Source: CBDCYS01 sp965226245
GTDB taxonomy: Bacteria; Acidobacteriota; Terriglobia; Bryobacterales; UBA6623
Length of the DNA: 64,000 bases
Assembly: GCA_965226245.1 (NCBI GenBank)
Contig: CBDDCL010000015.1
Coordinates: 2,976,001 to 3,040,000, forward strand
Direction of reading: 5' to 3'
Shown here: positions 51,528 to 59,275 of the stretch, in pieces
Layout: each line of letters begins with the position of its first letter
Numbering within the stretch: position 1 is the first letter of the stretch
The notes under the pieces: model-generated
Seen by the model: the letters and a program-made list of their open reading frames with translations, nothing else
What the model was told of the DNA's origin: nothing
Database searches by the model: none
Program-made: the position numbers and the translations under genes

Positions 51528-51780
51528 TTACCCGACAATACGAAACGGATCGGAGTCGGCATCGATCGGCGCGGGGGCGTCGGGGTCGACATCGATCGGG
51601 CCGGGGGGCGGCAATTCGGGTTTGGAGGCGGTGAGCAGCAATGCACCCACCTGCTGGAACTGCTCGCGGTGCTCGCGCGACCTCCAATGCACATCGGACA
51701 AAAAGTCGTCCGGAATCGGCGTGTCGTCGGGAATCTGTCGCGTTTCCACGTCTAGGAACCCGCAGTGAGGGAAATCCTCA
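51528..51780 (-). pseudogene. C-terminal duplicate of the class I methyltransferase at 31277
   Basis: The frame reads 'FPHCGFLDVETRQIPDDTPI', 'PDDFLSDVHWRSREHREQFQ' and 'QVGALLLTASKPELPPPGPI', about 80% identical to the last ~80 residues of the product of 31277-32077, including the acidic tail and final 'FRIVG'. The SAM-binding part is absent. It ends at ~51780 and may come from a duplicated block. Confidence 0.7.
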
Positions 51781-52229
51781 TGCTGCGTGCGAGGTGGCGG
51801 GAGCTGGAAACGGAGCCACGGACACGGTTAAACGGGCACGAAGGCGGAAACCCCGGATACAGCCAAGCCAGCGTCCTGACGGGCCACCGCGCCAGTTCCC
51901 GACCCTACCGCGATATCCCGACAGCTATCCGCAGACACGCCCTATGTAGTTGGTTGCGGGGGCTTAGTCCTGCTCGCGGTCGCGGAACTCTTCGTGCCAG
52001 CTCTGGACGACGCGGATGACAAGTGGATTCGTCTCCGACTGGCGCCCCGACCCCAAAACGCTGTCCATTAGCCGCGAAACCGTACAGGGAGAACCGGGTG
52101 GCGCAAGAATTTTCTGCCAGTTGCAGCAACAATTTCATTGCTAAGGTAAATAGTGATCGGCCCCCCGGCTAGAGGGAGTCGGCTGATCTATCTTGACCGT
52201 CTCGATCAATCCGCCCTTTGGTCATCACA
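51781..52229. other. intergenic region, possible group II intron debris
   Basis: No gene was supported. 51800-51890 (with aacgggcacgaaggcggaaa and catacagccaagcc-like text) resembles, from memory, the 5' regions of group II introns found ahead of their reverse transcriptase genes; no RT follows. The remainder is the leader of the TonB-type receptor gene. Confidence 0.25.
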
Positions 52230-55082
52230 ATGCGTTGGTTCGAAACAGCAGCGTCGTCGCGGCAAGCTGTCGGCGGGCTCGCCGGCCGCCATAACTCCGC
52301 GAGGGAAGGCACGGAATGGCGGCGGCTCGCGGACAAGCCGCTTCAACCCTTCGTGATTGTTCCGGTGGCCGCCCTGTTAAGCGCGGTCGCTTACGCCGCG
52401 GAACTCCCATCTACGGCAGCTTCGGAGCCGGCCCCAAGAACTGCCGTCGTGGAGGGGGCGACACCGCCGCAAAGCGCCGCGGCCTCGGGGTCGGAGTCGG
52501 CCCCGGCTGAGAACTCCGCTTCCAGCGCGGAAACCCGTTCGCCGCCCCAAACCACTGGAGGTGAGCGAACCACGCTCAACCTGCTCGGCGAGGTGGATTC
52601 CTCTTCGGGGGAGAGCCGGCGCAATGAGAACGTCGAGATCACTCTCATCGACAACAACGTTCTCAAAGAACTCAACATCCGCATGGGGACGACGGCGACG
52701 ATCGTCCAGGATTTTGACGCCGACAAAGGCTATTTCGGAAGAGAGTTTGGCGGACAGCCTTCGCGGCAGGTCCATCTGGCGCCCTCGGGGGCCTCGCGGC
52801 TTCATGGAAGCCTCTACGAGTCCCACAACAACAGCCTTTTCTCGGCGCGGTCGTTCTTTCAGGTCGGCGACGTCAAACCGGCTCGAGTGAACGACTATGG
52901 CTTCCAGCTGGGCTCTCCCTTGTGGCGGGGAGCAAACTTTTCCGTCGACGGCAGCCAGCAACGGAACCGCGGCAGCGTAAACGGCAACGTGCTCGTTCCG
53001 CGTCCCGACGAGCGAACGCCGCTTGCCACCGACCCGGAAACGCGAGCGTTCGTCTCCAGAATCCTGGAGTCCTACCCCGACATCCCGCCGAATCGAACCG
53101 ATATCAACCCGCGGGCGCTGAACACCAATGCGCCGCAGGAAATCGACAACGACACGATCAGCACGCGGCTGGATCAGACTCTTAGCGGCTCTGACAGCTT
53201 GCTGACCAGCTACCGGTTCAAGACCCAAAAGGTGGAAGGCTTTCAGCTCGTCAAGGGACAGAATCCCGACACCACGACGCGTTCCCACGACGGCCGCATC
53301 ACGTGGAGCCGGATCTGGTCGGCGTCCACGATATCCGATTTCTCAGCCGGTTTCGATCGAGTCACCTCGCTGATCGTGCGGGACGAGACCGCATTCGGCC
53401 CCTCGATAAGGATCGGCAGAGAGCTGCAAAGCCTTGGGGGCACGTCGAGCGTTCCTTTTGACCGTGCGCAGAACCGTTTTCGCTACGCCGGGCTTGTCCG
53501 CCACACCCGGGGCCGCCATTTTTGGACCGCGGGTTTCGAAGTGCTTCGAGAGCAGCTCAACGGAGTCGAGAGTTCCGGACACGTTGGAAGTTTTAGGTTC
53601 GGCACCGACTTCCTGGACGAGAACAACGAGCCGCGCGACGCCATCACCAACCTGCGGCTCGGCACTCCCAGCGGTTTCTTCAAAGGCATTGGGAACACCC
53701 ATCGCGGCTTTCGAAGCTGGCGCATGCAGTATTTCCTTGGAGACCAATGGAAACCGAACTCGAGCCTGACGCTGAGCTTCGGCTTGCGGTACCAGCTCGC
53801 GACGCGCCCATCGGAAGTGAACCGCTTGTCGGAGATCCCCTATCACTGCGACTACAACAACTTCGCGCCTAGCTTCAGTTTCGCTTACCGTCCGGAGCAG
53901 GGTTGGGGCGTCCTGCGAGGCGCCTACGGCGTCCACTATGGCGAGATCTTCGTTGCAACGTACACGCAGGAGCGCTTCAATCCGCCGCACAACCTGAACA
54001 TTAGCGTCAACGCCCCGGATCTGACGAACCCCTTGGCGGGCGTGGCTCTGACCGCACTGGATCCGAACGCCAGAAGCAACATCTTCGACCTGGCTCCGGA
54101 CTTGGTCGCGCCCTATTCCCATCAGTACAACTTCAGCTGGGAGCTTGCGCCGGCCCGGGACTGGACCGTGCGCCTCGGCTACCTGGGAAGCCGCACGCAT
54201 CGCTTGTTTAGTGTGTGGACCCTGAATCGGGCGCGTGATGTCCCGGGGATTCCTTTCAAGACGAGGACAATCAACCAGCGCAGGCCCAACCAGCGGTACT
54301 TCGATGTCGACCGGATTCTCAACGGCTCGCGGGCTTACTATGACGCCGCGAAAGCCAGCCTGATTGCGCGCCGCTGGCACGGCCTCTCGATGGAGCTGTC
54401 GTATTGGTTCAGCAAGGCCATTGATCTGGGCGCGAATTATGCCAGCAACGGCGGGTTTCGCGACGGGTTTCAAGGGCTCAGCCAAACCGAGTTTGATGTC
54501 CACGGGGATGTCAAGGGCCTCAGTGCTTTCGATCAACCGCACGCCGCCATGTGGAGATTCACCTATCAAACTCCGCGGCTCGGCCGGTCGAAAGGCTGGT
54601 TGCGAAAGACGTTGGGCCAGTGGGAGCTGTTTTCCGTCTTTCTGCTGAAAGCCGGAACTCCCTTCGCCGTTCGCTCGGGTTCGGATGGCCCTGGGTTCGG
54701 CAACGTCGACGGCGCTTTCGGCGACCGTCCTCACGTCGTCGATCCCTCCGTTTTGGGAAACAGCGCCGACCACCCGGACACGGCGCCCTTGCAGTTGCCG
54801 AAGACGGCGTTCGCCTTCATCCGGCCCGGCGAGCCGGCTGGCAACCTGGGACGCAACACATTTCGGAAGGACGGCATCCGCAATGTCAATTTCGCTGTGT
54901 CGCGCGATTGGAAGATCGCCGGCGAAAAGACCCTGACGTTTCGAGCCGAGTCGATCAACTTCTTCAACACGGCCCAGTTCGCGCAGCCCGGAGCGGCGCT
55001 GACCGGACACAACTTCGGCGAGATCACCAACACCGTCAACGTCGGCCGGACGTTCCGGTTCTTGCTGAGGTTGTCGTTCTAG
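52230..55082 (+). CDS. TonB-dependent (Oar-like) outer-membrane receptor
   Basis: About 950 residues. A hydrophobic export segment at ~38-58 ('FVIVPVAALLSAVAYAAELP') is preceded by an unusually long 37-residue leader from the ATG at 52230. After a Ser/Ala/Pro-rich linker comes a plug-like region ('LKELNIRMGTTATIVQDFDA') and a long barrel typical of acidobacterial Oar receptors ('GAYGVHYGEIFVATYTQERF', 'DLAPDLVAPYSHQYNFSWEL', 'LSYWFSKAIDLGANYAS', 'AESINFFNTAQFAQPGAALT'). The final 'GRTFRFLLRLSF' ends in Phe. Such proteins import oligosaccharides or peptides; the substrate is unknown. No carboxypeptidase-regulatory N-terminal domain was recognised. Confidence 0.8.
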   Translation: MRWFETAASSRQAVGGLAGRHNSAREGTEWRRLADKPLQPFVIVPVAALLSAVAYAAELPSTAASEPAPRTAVVEGATPPQSAAASGSESAPAENSASSAETRSPPQTTGGERTTLNLLGEVDSSSGESRRNENVEITLIDNNVLKELNIRMGTTATIVQDFDADKGYFGREFGGQPSRQVHLAPSGASRLHGSLYESHNNSLFSARSFFQVGDVKPARVNDYGFQLGSPLWRGANFSVDGSQQRNRGSVNGNVLVPRPDERTPLATDPETRAFVSRILESYPDIPPNRTDINPRALNTNAPQEIDNDTISTRLDQTLSGSDSLLTSYRFKTQKVEGFQLVKGQNPDTTTRSHDGRITWSRIWSASTISDFSAGFDRVTSLIVRDETAFGPSIRIGRELQSLGGTSSVPFDRAQNRFRYAGLVRHTRGRHFWTAGFEVLREQLNGVESSGHVGSFRFGTDFLDENNEPRDAITNLRLGTPSGFFKGIGNTHRGFRSWRMQYFLGDQWKPNSSLTLSFGLRYQLATRPSEVNRLSEIPYHCDYNNFAPSFSFAYRPEQGWGVLRGAYGVHYGEIFVATYTQERFNPPHNLNISVNAPDLTNPLAGVALTALDPNARSNIFDLAPDLVAPYSHQYNFSWELAPARDWTVRLGYLGSRTHRLFSVWTLNRARDVPGIPFKTRTINQRRPNQRYFDVDRILNGSRAYYDAAKASLIARRWHGLSMELSYWFSKAIDLGANYASNGGFRDGFQGLSQTEFDVHGDVKGLSAFDQPHAAMWRFTYQTPRLGRSKGWLRKTLGQWELFSVFLLKAGTPFAVRSGSDGPGFGNVDGAFGDRPHVVDPSVLGNSADHPDTAPLQLPKTAFAFIRPGEPAGNLGRNTFRKDGIRNVNFAVSRDWKIAGEKTLTFRAESINFFNTAQFAQPGAALTGHNFGEITNTVNVGRTFRFLLRLSF

Positions 55083-55261
55083 GCGGGACGGCCCGAAGTG
55101 GCGAGGATCTTATCGGTCTGTCCGATGATGCCCAGCCTGAGGAAATCGTACTGCTAACCGCGGGACCACGTCGGTCGTGGTGAGCTCACCTTGCCACAGA
55201 ACGGGTTAGCGGGGCTGCGAAAAGGTTCCATTAGGCTACACTCCCCCTATTGAGGAGGACC

Positions 55262-55319
55262 TATCGCCCTGGCCGAGCTCTTCGGTGATCTTGTAGTGGC
55301 TGATGGTTTGGCCGATCAA
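55262..55319 (-). pseudogene. N-terminal scrap of a serine/threonine protein kinase
   Basis: From a TTG at 55319 the minus strand reads 'LIGQTISHYKITEELGQGD', the standard start of acidobacterial Hanks-type kinases ('MIGQTISHYRITEKLGEGGMG'). Homology ends before the glycine-rich loop is complete. Confidence 0.6.
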
Positions 55320-55749
55320 GATGGGGCCATTGTAGCGCCGCTGGGATTCCTGGTGATGACAAGCCTTCCCGCCAGCTAACCAATCCTAGCACCGCCAAGC
55401 CCCTGAGTCGAGTCGGTTTATCGGCTTGTTCGGCGACGGCTGGAAAGGCTCTGACGGGTGATTGCTGGAGGGGGAATTATTTATCGACAGCTATCCGACG
55501 GCGACGGCCTTTCGTCGAACATTCTAGCGCGGGCAGGCGCGACACCGTCAATATGATGAAGGATCCACCGCGCGACGGCCTGCCGTTCATCAATACGGTC
55601 TCGACATTTCGGGTGACGCCGTCAGAGAGCGCCCAATTCCCGCGCGCGGGGGCGTGCTCCCCGCCGTTGGGAGACGCCCTTTTCCTGCAGCTATGGCGAC
55701 GGCAACCCGGTGTCGATTCCGTATCAATGCAGATGCCCGTGATGCCAGT

Positions 55750-55930
55750 GGGACGATCTTCAGGCTGTTGAGCGCACCGTAATCTCTGCCGGGATCTATG
55801 CGGTAGATCCGCTTGTGCTGCAGCCCCCTGATGCGCGGGCAGAAGCGCCTCCCAAGCATGGCGAAGGCGGCGAAGTTGATCTCGGTGTAACCGTGGGTGT
55901 CGGTGTAATGCTCCTCTAGTTCGAGGGGGC
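55750..55930 (-). pseudogene. Tn3-family transposase fragment
   Basis: The minus-strand frame contains 'LEEHYTDTHGYTEINFAAFA' and 'MLGRRFCPRIRGLQHKRIYR', a strongly conserved block of the Tn3 transposase DDE domain. Only ~50 residues of about 970 remain, in a frame that runs to 55590 with unrelated sequence. Confidence 0.8.
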
Positions 55931-56087
55931 GAGACGACGGTGGAGCGTCCAAATGCTCGCTGGGCGGCGCGGAGGTATACTGACGTGGACTGTGGTTTCG
56001 GCGACTCACCTAACCCGGACGAGCCGGAACCCAAAAGGATTCGTTCATTCTAAGGTACTAAACTAGATTGAAAAAGGAGCAGTGATC

Positions 56088-56885
56088 ATGATCCAGATTG
56101 GACACCTATCGATTCGTCATGTGATTATTATCTTCCTGGCGTCGTTCTCGTTCGCGGCGACGCTTCCCGCGGCCGATATTCCGCCAACCGGGAAGCCCAT
56201 TTGGCTATTCGATGGCAAGAGCCTGGAGCACTTCGACACGCTTGTCCATGGCAGGGGTCTCAACAATGACCCGGATGGGGTCTTTCGGGTGCATGACGGC
56301 ATGGTTCACGTCTCGGGAACCCCATATGGGTATTTCATCACCAAAAAGGACTACGGCGATTACTATTTGCGGGCAGAGTTCAAGTGGGGCGAAGCGACGC
56401 ACCCGTTCAGGAAGGGCCTAGCGCGTGACAGCGGCATTCTCTATCACGCGACGGGTGAGGATAAGAGCGCAGGGCCCCCCCGCTCCATTTGGCCAAAATC
56501 GATCGAATTTCAGATCATGGAGGGCAGCACGGGTGACGTCATCCTCCTCGGAGAGTCTGAGCTGACGGTCAAGGGCGAAAGGAAGAAAGGCGGCATATTT
56601 CCGCGTTTCAACAAAACCGTGTGGCAGCCGGCTAGGGCCGCCTACAAAGCGCCTGCCGGCTACCGTGATCCTCCGGGAAAAGAAGTCGAAAAGCCTCACG
56701 GAGAGTGGAACGTCCTCGAACTGGTCTCTGACGGAGATCACATCAGGTATTGGGTAAACGGAACTCTCGTCATGGACGGAACCAATGCCAGCCTGACGAG
56801 GGGAAAGATTCTGTTTCAGTCTGAGGGGGCAGAGTTGTTTTATCGCCGCATCGAGTTGCGGCCGCTCGAAAAGAAACAGAGATAA
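56088..56885 (+). CDS. DUF1080 (3-keto-disaccharide hydrolase) family secreted protein
   Basis: 265 residues. AAGGAG lies 8 nt before the ATG at 56088, which is preferred over the GTG at 56082. A signal peptide ends near 'LPAADI'. The mature domain starts 'GKPIWLFDGKSLEHFDTLVH', with 'DGVFRVHDGMVHVSGTPYGY', 'EFKWGEATHPFRKGLARDSG' and 'GEWNVLELVSDGDHIRYWVN', the concanavalin-like DUF1080 fold. Family members are secreted glycan-acting hydrolases. Its downstream neighbours DUF1501 and PSD1 are frequent companions in Acidobacteria and Planctomycetes, but here on the other strand with a pseudogene between. Confidence 0.82.
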   Translation: MIQIGHLSIRHVIIIFLASFSFAATLPAADIPPTGKPIWLFDGKSLEHFDTLVHGRGLNNDPDGVFRVHDGMVHVSGTPYGYFITKKDYGDYYLRAEFKWGEATHPFRKGLARDSGILYHATGEDKSAGPPRSIWPKSIEFQIMEGSTGDVILLGESELTVKGERKKGGIFPRFNKTVWQPARAAYKAPAGYRDPPGKEVEKPHGEWNVLELVSDGDHIRYWVNGTLVMDGTNASLTRGKILFQSEGAELFYRRIELRPLEKKQR

Positions 56886-56936
56886 ACCTCGGAGCACGTG
56901 AAAAGGAGGGTTCAGATGAGCCATCGATGTCTCGCT

Positions 56937-57710
56937 TCACTTGCACACCGCGTCCTCCGAGAGGCCGTAGGCCTCCAAGACCGCTTCGTGCATCTGGCGG
57001 CTGCGCCAGCCGCTGATCTGGGTGCCGCCGTGGAGCAGAACTTCCATCAGACGCAGCACCCGGGTGTCGTGAATCTTGATGCCGGGGACGCGGCTGCGTC
57101 CGAGCTGGATCGGCAGGGCCAAGCGCTGGAACAAGGGGAAGTCAATCGGTGTGTGCAGCGACTCTGCTTCGAAAGCAGCGTAGCGAGCGCTGACTTCGGC
57201 CAGCTTTCGCCTCACCGCCTCCAAGGTCTCCAGCCCCTTGTTGAGACCGAAATCCTGCAAGCGGTTGCTCAACACTTCGATCGCAACAACGCGTCGTCCA
57301 CTTCTGATACATGCGCAGCGCCGCGCTTTTGGAGTAGGCCCGCAGCACATGATGGCCCTGCTCGTCCTTCTCCAAGACCGTTTGCAGCTTGCCGCCGATT
57401 CTCTTCCTCAGCGGCCAGGCGAAAATCCGTGAGACTTTGTCGGGGCTCAGTCGGAGCAGTCCCAGCTCGCAGGAGCGCTCGAAGATCTTGTGAATCGGGA
57501 AGCTGCGTCGGAAGACGAAGTTGCGGCAGTACTCGACCTGGTTGAGCGAGTAGTGACGGCGCAGCGAAATTGTTTGGCGGTCTCTGGCCGAGAACTTCGG
57601 GCCCAGCAGCAGAGTCCAGTAGTCCAGTTGTTTCTGGATGCGTTCGGCGCTGAGGCGGTCGGCGGCGGCCTGCCAAGCTGCGCGGTCGGCTGTGGCCGCA
57701 TCAGCCCGTC
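56937..57710 (-). pseudogene. frameshifted mobile-element-associated hypothetical protein
   Basis: One frame reads 'ADRLSAERIQKQLDYWTLLL', 'LNQVEYCRNFVFRRSFPIHK' and 'KDEQGHHVLRAYSKSAALRM' down to about 57290. A second frame then gives 'IEVLSNRLQDFGLNKGLETL', 'HTPIDFPLFQRLALPIQLGR' and 'LRLMEVLLHGGTQISGWRSR' to the TGA at 56937. Together they form one protein of a family often found in transposon-rich genomes, ending in a winged-helix region that is cut short here. A single frameshift near 57290 and both truncated ends mark it as dead. Confidence 0.6.
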
Positions 57711-57721
57711 ACAGTCTCCCT

Positions 57722-59245
57722 CTACGTATTGCCGACGATCTGAGGGATCAGCTCGCCGTGAACGTCGGTGAGTCTCATGTTGCGGCCGTTGAAGTAGTAC
57801 GTCAGCTTCTTGTGGTCGAGGCCCAGCAGATGGAGCAGGGTCGCGTGGACATCGTGGTTCGAAGTGACCTGCTCGGCGGCTTTGTAGCCGACTTCGTCGC
57901 TGGCGCCGATGTGCTGGCCGCCCTCGATGCCGCCGCCGCACATCCACATGGTCATGGCGCCGGGGTTGTGGTCGCGGCCGAGCGCCCGCTGGGAGATCGG
58001 CATGCGGCCAAATTCCGACTGCCAAATCACCACCGTGTCTTCCAGCAGACCGCTGCGCTTCAGGTCGGTAATCAGCCCCGTTATCGGCTTGTCGACTTCG
58101 GGCGCGTGCATTCCGTGGTTTTCCACGATGTTGCTGTGAGCATCCCACGTGTCCACGTTCTGGTTGACGATGGCGCCGCTGTAAAGCTGCACGAACCGAA
58201 CGCCGCGTTCCACCAGCCGGCGGGCCAGCAGACATTGCCGGCCGAACGGCTCCGAAACCTTCTCGTTCAAGCCGTACAGCTGCTTGGTTTCTTCGCTTTC
58301 CTGGTTGATGTCGACCGTTTCCGGCGCACAGCCCTGCATGCGGTAAGCCAGCTCGTAGGACGAAATCCGCGCCGAGAGGTCCGAAACGCCCGGGTGCTTT
58401 TCCGCGTGATTCTGATTCATTCTGGCGAGCAGGTCGAGCTTCCGGCGCTCCTCCTCGACCGACGAATATTCGGCGGGCGGCTTGAGGTCGAGGATCGGGT
58501 CGCCGACGGAGCGGAACACGGTGCCTTGGTACGCCGCGGGCAAGAATCCCGCGTGCCAATTGGTCGGTCCGCTGAACGGCCCGCCCCGGTGGTCGTAAAG
58601 CACGACATACGCCGGCAGGTTGCCGTTCTCGGTACCCAGCCCATACGTCACCCAGGCGCCCACACTGGGGAATCCCATCAAGATCATCCCGGTATTCCAC
58701 TCGTAGTGGGAGAGCACATGGTCGTTCGACTTGCCCGTGGCCGAGTGGATAAACGCCAAATCGTCCACGATGGTGGACATGTGGGGGAACAGCTCCGAGA
58801 CCCAGGCGCCCGACTGTCCGTGTTGCTTGAACTTGAACGGACTTTTCATCAGCGGTCCGGGATAGCCCTGCCGCACAATCACTTGGCCGTCACCGTCGAC
58901 CCCGGCAATTCCGCCTCCAAGCGCAACACCATGGTGTTTCTCGAGCTCAGGCTTGTAATCGAATGTGTCCACGTGGCTCACGCCGCCGCTCATGAAGAGG
59001 TGGATCACCGATTTGGCCCGCGGCTTAAAGTGCGGGGCCTTTGGCAGGTAGGGAGAATCCGTGATACCCTCCGATCCCAAGCAAGCACCCGGATCATTCG
59101 CGGGCGCGGCAGCCAGCAAGCCGTCGCGGGCCAGCAGGTCGGTCAAAGCCAGCCCGCCGATGCCCATGCCGGCTTTAAACCAGAAATCGCGGCGGCTGAT
59201 GTAACGCTGCTTCTTGCCTTCGTTGTCTTCACAGAGCGGAGTCAT
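57722..59245 (-). CDS. DUF1501 protein (sulfatase-like, Tat-exported)
   Basis: 507 residues. A twin-arginine signal is clear: 'SRRDFWFKAGMGIGGLALTD' near residue 20. The alkaline-phosphatase/sulfatase-like fold has 'SVIHLFMSGGVSHVDTFDYK', 'YHRCxPG'-type loops ('DHVLSHYEWNTGMILMGFPS'), 'YSGAIVNQNVDTWDAHSNIV' and 'VIWQSEFGRMPISQRALGRD' then 'HNPGAMTMWMCGGGIEGGQH'. Its biochemical role is unproven. AAGGAGG stands 10 nt before the ATG. It lies 30 bp after the PSD1 gene and is cotranscribed with it. Confidence 0.88.
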   Translation of the reverse strand: MTPLCEDNEGKKQRYISRRDFWFKAGMGIGGLALTDLLARDGLLAAAPANDPGACLGSEGITDSPYLPKAPHFKPRAKSVIHLFMSGGVSHVDTFDYKPELEKHHGVALGGGIAGVDGDGQVIVRQGYPGPLMKSPFKFKQHGQSGAWVSELFPHMSTIVDDLAFIHSATGKSNDHVLSHYEWNTGMILMGFPSVGAWVTYGLGTENGNLPAYVVLYDHRGGPFSGPTNWHAGFLPAAYQGTVFRSVGDPILDLKPPAEYSSVEEERRKLDLLARMNQNHAEKHPGVSDLSARISSYELAYRMQGCAPETVDINQESEETKQLYGLNEKVSEPFGRQCLLARRLVERGVRFVQLYSGAIVNQNVDTWDAHSNIVENHGMHAPEVDKPITGLITDLKRSGLLEDTVVIWQSEFGRMPISQRALGRDHNPGAMTMWMCGGGIEGGQHIGASDEVGYKAAEQVTSNHDVHATLLHLLGLDHKKLTYYFNGRNMRLTDVHGELIPQIVGNT

Positions 59246-59275
59246 GATCGTGATCCCTCCTTAAGCTTAAGCCTG

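Larger units (their letters stand above)
55083..56087. other. 1-kb region of gene debris
   Basis: Contains a kinase start (55262-55319) and a Tn3 transposase fragment (about 55750-55930), both on the minus strand. The rest (55083-55260 and 55330-55750) shows no gene that I can support. Confidence 0.5.

Noticed and set aside
53343..55010. 555-residue minus-strand ORF opposite the TonB-type receptor
   Set aside because: Composition and lack of motifs mark it as a shadow; the receptor on the plus strand has consistent barrel motifs to its terminal Phe.
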